Source of the DNA: Actinomycetota bacterium
GTDB taxonomy: Bacteria > Actinomycetota > Nitriliruptoria > Nitriliruptorales > Nitriliruptoraceae
Direction: 5' to 3'
DNA length: 64,000 nt
Assembly (NCBI GenBank): GCA_019347575.1
Contig: JAHWKY010000007.1
Location: 105,564 to 169,563 of the forward strand
A program made the position numbers and the translations under genes. The notes under the pieces were generated by a model, which did not search any database, was not told the DNA's origin, and saw only the letters and a program-made list of their open reading frames with translations. Of the stretch, positions 28,237 to 36,338 are shown piece by piece; position 1 is the stretch's first letter; every line of letters begins with the position of its first letter.

Positions 28237-28281
28237 ACTTCTAATCCGTTGGTCGGGGGTTCGAATCCCTCCGGGCGCGCC
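28237..28281 (+). other. 3' half of tRNA-Arg(TCT), likely attachment-site remnant
   Basis: The 45 bases carry an anticodon loop CTTCTAA (anticodon TCT), a 3' anticodon arm, a perfect T-arm (GGGGG TTCGAAT CCCTC) and a 3' acceptor strand CGGGCGC plus GCC. The 5' half does not form a normal acceptor, and the anticodon stem does not pair (5' CTGAA against TCCGT), although CTCG/CGAG upstream can mimic a D-stem. A lone tRNA 3' half at the edge of an accessory region is what site-specific integration into a tRNA-Arg gene leaves behind. No integrase gene is seen in the window. Confidence 0.65.
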
Positions 28282-28405
28282 GTACCCGACGGCCTCCCTC
28301 GCGGTCCGGCCTGAGTCCCGGGGCCGTATCGACTTCATCCCCCGATCCGGTCGGATATCAGGTCGGAACGGGTGACGAAGTTGCCGAGCTATCGCAGCGG
28401 TGGCT

Positions 28406-29110
28406 TCAGACGTGGTCGTGGTCGTGACCGTGTCCGTCGACGGCGTCAGCCAGGTCGGCCGTGACCGCGACTCCGATCAGCCGCCCCTCCTTCGTCGTCA
28501 CGATCACCGATCCGGTCTCGGCGCGACGCATCCGCTCCAGCAGCCCCACCGGGTCCTCACTCGCCCGCACCGTCGTAGGCCCTTCGACGAGGACGTCCTT
28601 CACAGCCGCGTCCGGATCCGACTCGGCGTGACGTCGTAGCAGCTTGCCGAGAACCACTCGCTCATCGCCCAGGACGAGGGCGAAGCCCAGATCTCCGATG
28701 CGATCGAGCACGTCACCGGCGCGGTCGTCGAGCTGACACTCGGCCACATCGGTGCGCGCCAGCTCAGCCAGCAGGGGTCGGCCTTGCTGATCACCCTCGA
28801 CCTCCCGGCCCGCGGCCAACCAGTCCTCCTTGCCTCCGGTGTACTCGTACACCTCTTCGAAGCCGTACTGCTCGAGCCGCCACGCGGCCCGCGGGCTCAT
28901 GTCTCACAAGAAGCCGTTGCAGTACGTGACCACCGGCGCGTCGATGGCGAGGTCGGCCATCGCTCGGTCACGGGACAGCTCCTTGATCGGCAGGTTGATG
29001 GCGCCGGGCAGGTGCAGGTGCTCGTATTCGCGTGCCGACAACACCTCGACGAGCTGAGCGCCACGCGCGAGCAGCTCGATCAGACGATCCCGGTCCACAG
29101 CTTCGGGCAT
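28406..29110 (-). CDS. Rhodanese-CBS selenoprotein (in-frame UGA, Sec69)
   Basis: Fusion protein of 234 residues read through one UGA at 28906-28904. Residues 1-110 are a rhodanese domain: LIELLARGAQLVEVLSAREY, then HLHLPGAINLP, then VVTYCNGFL-U-DMSPRAAWRLE and VYEYTGGKEDWLAAG. Homologues have Cys where UGA lies (C-D-x-SPRAA). A CBS pair follows (about 125-220, DVLVEGPTTVRASEDPVGLL and ETGSVIVTTKEGRLIGVAV), then a His-rich tail HGHDHDHV. ATG 29110 has AGGAG upstream. A longer open frame to 29218 would run through the promoter. Both halves keep coding quality, so pseudogenisation is unlikely. A MerR-type promoter drives it, divergent from the merR-like gene. Likely role: sulfur/selenium transfer or metal-stress redox. 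UGA decoding is inferred. Confidence 0.85.
28874..28890 (-). promoter_or_regulatory. bSECIS-like hairpin of the rhodanese-CBS gene
   Basis: Starting 14 nt after the UGA, GGGCCGC and GCGGCTC pair over 7 bp (one G-U) around the loop GUG. Distance to the loop (about 21 nt) and a G in the first loop position match the bacterial SECIS pattern recognised by SelB. Confidence 0.7.
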
Positions 29111-29186
29111 GCCGTCTCCTCTGGTCCGTGCGCCCACCATCGTGGAGTGCGCGGAGGGTCGCTGCATCCGAGGGAACACGCTACCT

Positions 29187-29218
29187 ACGGTACGCGTTCC
29201 ACCGCGCTGGAGGGTCAA
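29187..29218 (-). promoter_or_regulatory. MerR-type promoter/operator driving rhodanese-CBS
   Basis: On the minus strand TTGACC (29218-29213) is separated by exactly 20 bp from TACCGT (29192-29187). The spacer holds the dyad CTCCAGC-GC-GGTGGAA. An over-long 19-20 bp spacer with a central dyad is the hallmark of MerR-family activated promoters. It lies between divergent merR-like and selenoprotein genes. Confidence 0.82.
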
Positions 29219-29234
29219 GCCAGGAGGATGTCGG

Positions 29235-29654
29235 ATGCTGATCGGTGAGGTGGCGTCGCGTACAGGCGTGACGACGAAGACGCTGCGGTTCTACGAGCGC
29301 CAGGGCCTGCTGCCGCGACCCCCGCGGACCCCGGGTGGGTACCGCGATTACGACACTGGTGCGGTGGATCGGGTGGCGTTCATCAAGGACGCGCAGGCGG
29401 CCGGGTTCACGCTCGCCCAGATCGGCGAGATCCTCGCCATCAGCGACGACGGCGAGCCACCCTGCGGTCACGTCACCTCGCTGGTGCAGAGGCGCCTCGA
29501 CGAGGTCGAGCAGCGGCTGCGCGAGCTGCGGCAGGTCCGCAGCCAGCTGCGCGCCGTCGCCGAGCGTGCCCGTGACTTCGACCCGGCTGGCTGCGACGGG
29601 TTCTGCGGACTGATCCAGCGACCGCTGACAGACGTTGCTCACGATCGTGCTTGA
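29235..29654 (+). CDS. MerR-family thiophilic-metal regulator
   Basis: Regulator of 139 residues. The winged helix-turn-helix is MLIGEVASRTGVTTKTLRFY, then ERQGLLPRPPRTPGGYRDYD. A long dimerisation helix (about 80-118) follows. The metal-binding positions resemble MerR: Cys in EPPCGHV at the start of the long helix and two Cys in AGCDGFCGLI after it. Three Cys placed so suggest Hg(II) or another thiophilic metal rather than a drug-type ligand. CAGGAGG precedes the ATG at 29235. Matching operators lie on both sides (29187-29218 and 29651-29682) and at 61742-61773. Confidence 0.88.
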   Translation: MLIGEVASRTGVTTKTLRFYERQGLLPRPPRTPGGYRDYDTGAVDRVAFIKDAQAAGFTLAQIGEILAISDDGEPPCGHVTSLVQRRLDEVEQRLRELRQVRSQLRAVAERARDFDPAGCDGFCGLIQRPLTDVAHDRA

Positions 29655-29682
29655 CCTTCCACCGTGGTGGTACCCCTACCGT
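29651..29682 (+). promoter_or_regulatory. MerR-type promoter/operator overlapping the merR stop
   Basis: TTGACC (29651-29656) contains the TGA stop of the merR-like gene. Exactly 20 bp later comes TACCGT (29677-29682), with the dyad TTCCACC-GT-GGTGGTA between. It matches the other two sites base for base at most positions. It points at the hypothetical gene starting at 29712. Confidence 0.82.
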
Positions 29683-29711
29683 GGGCCGCGCCCCCGACAG
29701 AGGACCCTCGC

Positions 29712-30188
29712 GTGAGCCTGACACCGCTGTTCGAGTTCACCTGGCAGGCCGATCCCTCCGCTGACACGGTCATCCCGCCCCAGGGTCGGGACGGCGCCCA
29801 CCTCAGCGACGGGGCCGGTCGGGCCAGAGGCGAGCTGACGGGCACGATGCGGTTCTCCATGTACACCGGCGACTGCCCGCTCGATCCCGGCTACCTCGAG
29901 CTGGCTCAGGGAGAGCCCCGAGCCAGCGGCGATCACATCTGCACGGTCAACCCCGGCGCGCTGCTCGAGACCGACGACGGAGCGCTGCTCCAGCTCGACT
30001 TCCGCGGCTTCGGGCTGCGCCTGCAGTCGCGCGCACCGATGTGGTCGGTCAACGGTGCGCTGCGCGCGTTCACCCAGCACGAGAGCTACCGCTGGCTGAC
30101 CGAGCAGCTGCTGGTGTTCGAGGGCGAGTTCGACGAGAGCACGGGGCGGGGCGACTACCGCGTGCTCGCCCAGGACCCACCGGCATGA
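29712..30188 (+). CDS. Hypothetical MerR-regulated protein, DUF3237-like
   Basis: Soluble protein of 158 residues from GTG 29712, about 30 nt after the promoter -10. It begins VSLTPLFEFTWQADPS and is rich in beta strands and Trp/Phe: TGTMRFSMYTGDCPLDPGYL, then GALLETDDGALLQLDFRGFG, then WLTEQLLVFEGEFDESTGRG. The rhythm resembles DUF3237 single-domain beta barrels, but I am not sure. Two Cys (GDCPL, HICTV) could bind a metal. Its promoter makes it a member of the MerR-controlled set. Confidence 0.65.
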   Translation: MSLTPLFEFTWQADPSADTVIPPQGRDGAHLSDGAGRARGELTGTMRFSMYTGDCPLDPGYLELAQGEPRASGDHICTVNPGALLETDDGALLQLDFRGFGLRLQSRAPMWSVNGALRAFTQHESYRWLTEQLLVFEGEFDESTGRGDYRVLAQDPPA

Positions 30189-30291
30189 CCGCACCGGGCG
30201 GAACAGCCTCACCCTCGAGAGGGTTGCGCTGCGAGGAACCGCCGGCTGACGCTCGTCGTCGCGGGTGCGCGGTCGGGGAGGCACGCGTCCC

Positions 30292-31152
30292 TCAGTCGGG
30301 GAACCAGGACCGGATCGCCTCGATGATCTCGTCCGGCGCGTCCTCCCAGAGGTAGTGCCCGGCACCCTCGAGCTCGACCGTCCGGTGGTCGGGGAACGTG
30401 CGCTCGAAGCGTCGTCGCTCACGCTCCTTGAAGGCCTGGTCGGCGGTCGCCCACACGATCAGCGCGGGACGGTCGGCGACGCGGTCGAGGCCTGCGGCCA
30501 CCTCCTCGAGCAGCGGCCGGGCGGCGTTGATCTCGCGCGGCATAACGTGGACCGGCTCCCGCGAGGCCGGGGTCGGGTGGGGCGCGGTGTACATCCGGTG
30601 CTCGGCGGGAGTCAGCTTGCGCCGACGGATGCCACCGGGGACGAAGACGCGCGCGAACACGTCGAACCGACGGACCAGCACGTGTCCCAGCGGGCCACCG
30701 AGCACGCGACCGAAGATCTTGGGGAAGGTCGCTTCGATCGGCCACGCCCAGGTGTTGCCGATGACGAAGGCACGGATCCGCTCCGGGTGCCGCACGCTCA
30801 CGGCCATGCCGATGGGCCCGCCCCAGTCCTGCACGACCGGGGTGATGTCCTGCAGGTCCAGTTCCTCGACGAACCGCTCGACCATCCGCACGTGCTCGTG
30901 GATGCGGTAACCGTAGCCAGGTGGAGCGGTGGAGAGGCCGAAGCCGGGGTAGTCGAGCGCCACGCACCGGAACCGGTCGCCGAGACCCGAGATCAGGTGG
31001 CGGAACAGGAACGACCACGTCGGGTTGCCGTGCAACATCAGCAGCACCGGGCCCGTGCCCTCGTCGACGTAGTGGATGCGCGCCCCGTCGACGTCCAGCC
31101 AGCGGCTCTCGAACGGGAACAGGCTCTCGTCGAACCAGGCGGGGCGGGCCAC
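30292..31152 (-). CDS. Haloalkane dehalogenase-like alpha/beta hydrolase
   Basis: Alpha/beta hydrolase of 286 residues. HGNPTWSFLFRHLISGL provides the oxyanion hole, VQDWGGPIG carries an Asp nucleophile (about 109), and the late catalytic His is in EGAGHYLWED. HGNPTWS and QDWGG are haloalkane-dehalogenase hallmarks, and the Trp next to Asp would hold the halide. GTG 31152 is chosen because AGGAGA lies 6 nt upstream. A longer frame to 31218 would overlap the upstream hydrolase. True dehalogenase activity is not proven; some homologues act on other esters. Confidence 0.8.
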   Translation of the reverse strand: MARPAWFDESLFPFESRWLDVDGARIHYVDEGTGPVLLMLHGNPTWSFLFRHLISGLGDRFRCVALDYPGFGLSTAPPGYGYRIHEHVRMVERFVEELDLQDITPVVQDWGGPIGMAVSVRHPERIRAFVIGNTWAWPIEATFPKIFGRVLGGPLGHVLVRRFDVFARVFVPGGIRRRKLTPAEHRMYTAPHPTPASREPVHVMPREINAARPLLEEVAAGLDRVADRPALIVWATADQAFKERERRRFERTFPDHRTVELEGAGHYLWEDAPDEIIEAIRSWFPD

Positions 31153-31195
31153 GCGTGATCTCCTGAACGTGAACACCCCCGACGCTAGCCGCACC

Positions 31196-32089
31196 TCAGG
31201 TAGAAGATCCGCCGTCACACCAGGCGGCGACCTCGGCCGCGACCTGATCAGGGGCTGAGACCATGGGGAAGTGGCCGATACCGTCGAGCATGGCCAGATG
31301 GGTCGGGGCCCGAGCCCGCGCCTCGAACCGTTCGGCCATCACCGGCAGGGCCACCGGGTCGTCACGGCCCCACAGGATCAAGCAAGGTGCAGGGTGCCGC
31401 TCGATCGCGCCGGTGAACCGTGCCTCGCGAGCCTGGCGCTCGCGGATGTACCGGATGATGCGCGGCATCAGCCGGTCACCGTCACCGTGCCGCATCAGCC
31501 GCCACTGCGCATCGAGCTCCCCCCGTGGCGGCGGCGAGTTCGGACCGAAGACGTCGGTCAGACCCTGATCGAGCAGTCTTCGCGGCAGGCCCACCGGGAG
31601 CCTCCGGTCGGGCAGCGCCAGCAGCAGGCGCTGCCCGATGCGAAGGTGCGCCGAGCCGATGTAGATGGAACCGTTGGTCAGGACCCGGCGCCTGACGCGG
31701 AACGGCAGCTCGCCGTCGAGGTCCCGGGCCAGCAGTTCGCCGCCGACCGAGTCGCCCATGTCGTGGGTGACGAGGTCGATCTCCGCGAGACCGCGGGACA
31801 CGATCAGGCTCTGGACGAGGTCGGCCTGCTCGCTGAGGCGGTACGGCTGATCGGGCTTCGAAGATAGTCCGAACCCGAGCAGGTCGAGCGCAAGAACGCG
31901 GCGGTCACGCCGCAGCGCCGGCACCATCAGCCGCCAGTCGTACGAGGACGTGGGGAAGCCGTGGACGAACACGACAGGCGGACCCGACTCCTCTCCGGTG
32001 ACGGGCAGGTCGAGGGTGAACAGCTCGTGGCCGCGGATGACCTCGTGCTGTCCCAGCGCCCGCCACGCCGCGACGGGGTCGTTGGCCAC
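31196..32089 (-). CDS. Alpha/beta hydrolase, epoxide-hydrolase/dehalogenase type
   Basis: Protein of 297 residues. HGFPTSSYDWRLMVPAL holds the oxyanion segment, VTHDMGDSVG the nucleophile elbow with Asp (about 106) and GIGHFPMVSAP the catalytic His. An acidic elbow of the HDMG type is typical of epoxide hydrolase-like and dehalogenase-like members. It lies just upstream of the similar gene at 30292, so the two probably form an operon of related but diverged hydrolases. Confidence 0.8.
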   Translation of the reverse strand: MANDPVAAWRALGQHEVIRGHELFTLDLPVTGEESGPPVVFVHGFPTSSYDWRLMVPALRRDRRVLALDLLGFGLSSKPDQPYRLSEQADLVQSLIVSRGLAEIDLVTHDMGDSVGGELLARDLDGELPFRVRRRVLTNGSIYIGSAHLRIGQRLLLALPDRRLPVGLPRRLLDQGLTDVFGPNSPPPRGELDAQWRLMRHGDGDRLMPRIIRYIRERQAREARFTGAIERHPAPCLILWGRDDPVALPVMAERFEARARAPTHLAMLDGIGHFPMVSAPDQVAAEVAAWCDGGSST

Positions 32090-32232
32090 TCAGGTTCCCC
32101 CCAGCTCTCTTCCCGTTCACGCTATCTCCCGGCGAGCGCCGGTCGACCGCCCCACGTGCCCGGCCGTTCGGACGGATGCGTACGCCGCCGGAGCGGGTTC
32201 CCCCCGGCGGACTGCCGACGAATGGAGCAACG

Positions 32233-32742
32233 ATGGGTTCACGGCTGGTGCGGGATGCGTTGATCGGTGCTGTCGCTGGCACCGTCGGGACCTTGGCGAT
32301 GGACCTTCTGTGGTACCAGCGCTACCGGTCGGGAGGTGGCGAGGATTCCTTCACCGAGTGGGAGTTCGTCAACTCGACGGAGTCGTTCGACGACGCCTCG
32401 GCGCCTGGCGAGGTCGGCAAGCGCCTGGCCGATACGGTCGGCGTCGACCTGCCCGACGAAGCGGCCGGTACCACGACCAACGTCATGCACTGGCTCACCG
32501 GCATCGGGTACGGCATCGGACACGGACTGCTACAGCGCGGCCGTGGCACGATCACGGGTGGCGTGCTGACTGGGGTCGGTGCCTTCACCAACAGCTACGT
32601 CACGCTGGGGGCGATGGGCGTGTACAAGCCCATGTGGGAGTACGACGCCCAGACGCTGATGAAGGATCTGTCGGCTCACATCGTGTACGGGCTGGCGACG
32701 AGCGCGGCCTTCGCGACGCTCACCTCCTCGGACGACGACTGA
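32233..32742 (+). CDS. Membrane protein of unknown function
   Basis: Protein of 169 residues with about four hydrophobic segments: DALIGAVAGTVGTLAMDLLW, MHWLTGIGYGIGHGLL, VLTGVGAFTNSYVTLGAMGV and IVYGLATSAAFATLTS. A polar acidic loop (RSGGGEDSFTEWEFVNSTE) follows the first. ATG 32233 with GGAG upstream is preferred over an earlier in-frame ATG. The family was not recognised. It precedes the DUF3179 selenoprotein in the same direction. Confidence 0.7.
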   Translation: MGSRLVRDALIGAVAGTVGTLAMDLLWYQRYRSGGGEDSFTEWEFVNSTESFDDASAPGEVGKRLADTVGVDLPDEAAGTTTNVMHWLTGIGYGIGHGLLQRGRGTITGGVLTGVGAFTNSYVTLGAMGVYKPMWEYDAQTLMKDLSAHIVYGLATSAAFATLTSSDDD

Positions 32743-32793
32743 CGTGATCGGTCGGCCACGGAATGGCGACCGTCGACGAACGGTTCCCGGGAC

Positions 32794-33816
32794 GTGGACG
32801 GAAAAGGTGGCCTGGGCATCGTCGTCGCGATCGTGACGGTCGGCTTGGCGCTGCTGCTGGTCGCGATGCCCGTCCTGCGACAGCCCGGCGTCGAGGAGGC
32901 CGACACGCCTGATCTGGCTGTGAACGATCCCGACGAGGTGGCAGACCCGACCGAGACCGAGCCGCTGCCGCCCGGCTACCAGCGGGTCGTCTCGCGTGAC
33001 TGCATACGCCCCATCTACGCCCCGCAGTTCCTCACCGCCACCGAGACGGAGTGGGACGAGGGCACCCTGGTACTCGGGGTCGCCCTGCACGGGGAAGCGC
33101 ACGCGTACCCGATCAACGTGCTCAACCACCGGGAGATGGTCCTCGACCGGCTCGGCGGCACGCCGATCCTGTCCACCTGGTGACCGCTGTGCGCCACGGC
33201 GATGGTCCATCGCCGAGAGATCGACGGGGCGGAGGTGGTGCTGGGGAACCAGGGTGATCTCTACAAGCGCGCCATGACCTGGTGGGATCACGACACCGGC
33301 AGCGTGTGGAGCCAGCCCTCGGGCGAGGCCATCCTCGGACCGAGGAAGGGTCAGCGCCTGGAGCTGCTGCCGTCGACGCTGACCACGTGGGGCGCCTGGA
33401 CGGCGGAGCACCCCGAGACGCTCGCTCTCGACGCTGGCGGCGGACCTACTAGCTTCGCGCTCGACGACATGCTGATCGTGGTCGATCTGGAACGTGGCGA
33501 ACCCGTGGGTGTGCCTTACCTCGACCTCCAGGAGGTCACGGTGGTCAACGTCGAGGTGGCCGACACGCCGGTCGCGGTCGTGCTCGACCCAACGACGGGC
33601 TCGTGGGCGGCGCTGTCTCGCCAGCTGCCCGACGGACGTATCGTCGAACTCCAGGCCCGAGAGGGTGGACTGCACGCAGGCGACGGTCTGCGCTGGACAG
33701 CGCTCGGACGTCCGCTCGGTGGTCAGGCACCGCCGCTTCAGCCCCTGCCGTCGTTCACGAGCTTCCCCCGGGACTTCGCTGCCCACTTCCCCGGCAGCCG
33801 CATCGTGCGTGGCTGA
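32794..33816 (+). CDS. DUF3179 selenoprotein (in-frame UGA, Sec130)
   Basis: Protein of 340 residues read through UGA at 33181-33183. A membrane anchor (GIVVAIVTVGLALLLVAMPV) precedes the DUF3179 domain: AHAYPINVLNHREMV, then GGTPILSTW-U-PLCATAM, then GNQGDLYKRAMTWWDHDTGS. In the family, and in the paralogue at 42972-44234 (VVTYCPLCNSG), the UGA position is the first Cys of CPLC. Here it would form a U-x-x-C pair. The downstream part stays in frame with normal coding character for 210 codons. The start GTG 32794 lacks a strong ribosome site. DUF3179 proteins are of unknown function; a thiol/selenol redox or metal role is inferred. GH15 follows after 9 nt. Confidence 0.88.
33197..33215 (+). 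promoter_or_regulatory. bSECIS-like hairpin of the DUF3179 gene
   Basis: CGGCGATGG and CCATCGCCG are perfect 9-base complements around one T, giving an 8-bp stem with loop GUC. The stem starts 13 nt after the UGA. This is the strongest of the five hairpins. Confidence 0.75.
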
Positions 33817-33825
33817 GCCGGCGTC

Positions 33826-35688
33826 ATGAGCGACCGCGCGATCGAGGAACACGCCTTCCTGTCCGACTCCCACTCCACCGCCCTGGTCAGGTTGGACGGG
33901 TCCGTGGAATGGCTGGCCTTCCCGCGCTTCGATTCGCCCAGTGTCTGCGCCCGACTGCTCGACGACGAGGCGGGCCACTTCCGCGTGGGCGTCGCCGGCG
34001 AGACGGAAGTGACCCGACGCTACATCGACGGCAGCCTTGTGCTCGAGACGACCTTCCGCACCCCAGATGGGGTGTTGCGCCTGACCGACGCGTTGGCGCT
34101 GGGGGTCGGCGAGCGTGGGCACGAACTCGGCCGGGACGCGCCGCATGCGCTGCTCCGCCACGCCACCTGCACCGAGGGCCAGGTACGTCTGCAGGTGGAG
34201 TTCGCCCCCCGCCCCGAGTACGGGCTGACGCGGCCACTGCTGTGCCACAGCGAAGGGGGAGTCGTGACCCGCGGGAGCCCCGACGCGCTCGCCCTGACGA
34301 CCGACGTCCAACTCGCGGTCGACGGTGGGACCGCCGGCGCGGAGCTGGAACTCACGGCCGGCGACGAGGCGAGCTTCGTCCTGCAGTGGTCACGAGCGTG
34401 GGAAGGCGAGCCTGCCGCGTGGCATGCCGACGACGTACGCGACCGGATCGACGACACGCTCGAAGCATGGTCGTCGTGGGCGGAGCAACATCAGGGCTAC
34501 GACGGCCCCTGGCGCGATCTGGTCCGCTTCAGCGGAGCGGTGCTGCAGGGACTGACCTTCCAGCCCACCGGAGCCATCGTGGCCGCGCCGACGACGTCGC
34601 TGCCCGAGACCATCGGCGGGGGGCGCAACTGGGACTACCGCTACGGCTGGCTGCGCGATGCGTCGATGACCCTCGACGCGTTGTGGGTCGCGGCCTGCCC
34701 CGACGAGGCGAGCGCCTTCGTATCGTGGCTCGTCGGGGCGGCCGCCACCGACATGCACAGCGACGCGGCGATACAGATCATGTACGGCATCGCGGGTGAA
34801 CACGACCTCGCGGAACGGACCCTCGATCATCTGACCGGCTGGCGCGGCTCCGGTCCGGTCCGCATCGGCAACGCCGCCTTCGACCAACGCCAGCTCGACG
34901 TCTACGGCGAGGTGCTCGACGCCGTCTTCCGGCTGCGCGAGCAGCTCCTGCCCCTCGACGGGGTGACGCGCCGGTTCCTGGTCGACCTCGCCGACGCGGC
35001 GGTCCGTGACTGGCAGGAGCCCGACCAGGGGATCTGGGAGGTCCGCGGCGGTCCCCGACACTTCCTGCACTCCAAGCTGATGTGCTGGGTCGCGCTCGAC
35101 CGTGCGCTGCAGCTAACTGACGACCTCCACACCTCGCACGAAGACGTGCAGCGCTGGACCGAAGCCCGGCGGGCGATCCGCTCCGCGATCCTCGAGCGCG
35201 GCTACCACGACGGCATCGGAGCGTTCACCCAGGCGTTCGGTTCCGACGTACTCGATGCCAGTGCGCTGCGAATCCCGCTGGTGGGGTTCCTGCCCGGCGA
35301 CGACGCTCGGGTGCGCTCGACCGTGGCGGCCATCGAGGAGCGGCTGACCGACGATGCCGGGTTCGTGTACCGCTACCGCCACCACGACGGACTGGCCGGC
35401 GAGGAGGGCACGTTCCTGCTGTGCACCTTCTGGCTGGCGCAAGCGCACGCGATGGCGGGCGAGGTCGAGCGTGCCCGGGAACTGTTCGAGGCCGCCATCG
35501 CCGTGCGCAACGACGTCGACCTGCTCGCCGAGGAGTACGGCGAGGGACAGCTCTTGGGCAACTTCCCCCAGGCCTTCAGCCACGTGGGTCTCGTCAACGC
35601 TGCCTGGGCGATCACGGAGGCCGAGCGTGCCGGCCAGGCACGAGAGCACCCGACAGAGCACCGTGGCGACGCCGGAGATGCGGCATGA
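33826..35688 (+). CDS. Glycoside hydrolase family 15 protein (glucoamylase/trehalase-like)
   Basis: Protein of 620 residues. The N-terminal beta domain begins IEEHAFLSDSHSTALVRLDG, then VEWLAFPRFDSPSVCARLLD. The (alpha/alpha)6 catalytic domain has ETIGGGRNWDYRYGWLRDAS (about 262-281) and the second catalytic-Glu region EEGTFLLCTFWLAQAHAMAG (about 526). This is the cytosolic bacterial GH15 type with no signal peptide, known for glucoamylase, trehalase or isomaltose activity. Substrate cannot be decided here. Its start lies 9 nt after the selenoprotein stop, so they are likely co-transcribed. Confidence 0.92.
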   Translation: MSDRAIEEHAFLSDSHSTALVRLDGSVEWLAFPRFDSPSVCARLLDDEAGHFRVGVAGETEVTRRYIDGSLVLETTFRTPDGVLRLTDALALGVGERGHELGRDAPHALLRHATCTEGQVRLQVEFAPRPEYGLTRPLLCHSEGGVVTRGSPDALALTTDVQLAVDGGTAGAELELTAGDEASFVLQWSRAWEGEPAAWHADDVRDRIDDTLEAWSSWAEQHQGYDGPWRDLVRFSGAVLQGLTFQPTGAIVAAPTTSLPETIGGGRNWDYRYGWLRDASMTLDALWVAACPDEASAFVSWLVGAAATDMHSDAAIQIMYGIAGEHDLAERTLDHLTGWRGSGPVRIGNAAFDQRQLDVYGEVLDAVFRLREQLLPLDGVTRRFLVDLADAAVRDWQEPDQGIWEVRGGPRHFLHSKLMCWVALDRALQLTDDLHTSHEDVQRWTEARRAIRSAILERGYHDGIGAFTQAFGSDVLDASALRIPLVGFLPGDDARVRSTVAAIEERLTDDAGFVYRYRHHDGLAGEEGTFLLCTFWLAQAHAMAGEVERARELFEAAIAVRNDVDLLAEEYGEGQLLGNFPQAFSHVGLVNAAWAITEAERAGQAREHPTEHRGDAGDAA

Positions 35689-35813
35689 CGGACCCTCTCC
35701 CGATCCCGTCTGACGACCACCAGGACGGCGCCGGCTCGGACTGGTGACCTCTTCGGTCCGCTACCCCGCCTGCCACGACGTTCGCGAGCGACTTCGTTGC
35801 GGTGGGTGCAGCG

Positions 35814-36167
35814 TCAGAAGGTCAGGACCTCGTAGCCGTCCTGGAGCAGGGTGCGGAAGCTGGGGTGGCGCTTGTACTCGTCCAGCAATCTGATGCCGGC
35901 GTTCTCGACGTCTTCGGTGGCGTCGAACGCTTCGGCGCAGTAGCTGCACGCGCCCGCGATGACGTCCTCCACGGACTCGTAGAGCCGATGAGCTTGGTGG
36001 TCGGTGTCGGACAGCTCGCCGGGCCAGCGTGTTCCCGCGCCGTCGAAGATGAGCTTGACGTCGTCGCCGGCGTCGTGGAACTCCTTCACGGCGGTCATGG
36101 CGTTGACGACACGAGCGAGGTTCTCGTGGGTCTCGGTGTCTGCGAGTACGACGGTAGCGACCTTCAT
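35814..36167 (-). CDS. DsrE-family protein
   Basis: Protein of 117 residues of the DsrE/YchN fold: MKVATVVLADTETHENLARV, then NAMTAVKEFHDAGDDVKLIF DG. CSYCAEAFDATEDV lies near residue 78. The CxxC in place of the single Cys of DsrE suggests thiol redox or persulfide handling. The C-terminal HPSFRTLLQDGYEVLTF is typical. ATG 36167 starts on the minus strand and overlaps no neighbour. Confidence 0.82.
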   Translation of the reverse strand: MKVATVVLADTETHENLARVVNAMTAVKEFHDAGDDVKLIFDGAGTRWPGELSDTDHQAHRLYESVEDVIAGACSYCAEAFDATEDVENAGIRLLDEYKRHPSFRTLLQDGYEVLTF

Positions 36168-36338
36168 GGCATCTCCCGGTGTTCGTAGGTGTCGTTCCTA
36201 GTGTGCTGCCCTCCGTGGACCCATCAGTCGCTGTCACCGACCGCATGGTCAGCCGTCATGGGGCGGCTGCTGGCGACGAGAGTGAGCACACGAAGCGGGG
36301 TGATGAGGTACGCATCGAGGATGGCGCCCGAACCCGCT

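Noticed and set aside
28202..28281. Complete tRNA or tRNA-Sec at this position
   Set aside because: The anticodon is TCT, not TCA, the 5' acceptor pairs poorly and the anticodon stem does not form, so only the 3' half is credible.
28156..28338. Minus-strand 60-residue frame with GGIRTPDQRIRS
   Set aside because: This peptide is the well-known artefact of translating a tRNA 3' region in reverse. It supports the tRNA fragment and is not a gene.
28406..29110. Explanation of the UGA interruptions as simple pseudogenes or sequencing errors
   Set aside because: All five are TGA (never TAG or TAA), all sit on a conserved Cys column, and all are followed by a hairpin at the same distance. The rest of each frame is intact. 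The truly dead genes in the window (orphan RHS, IS3 transposase) show TAG and frameshifts instead.
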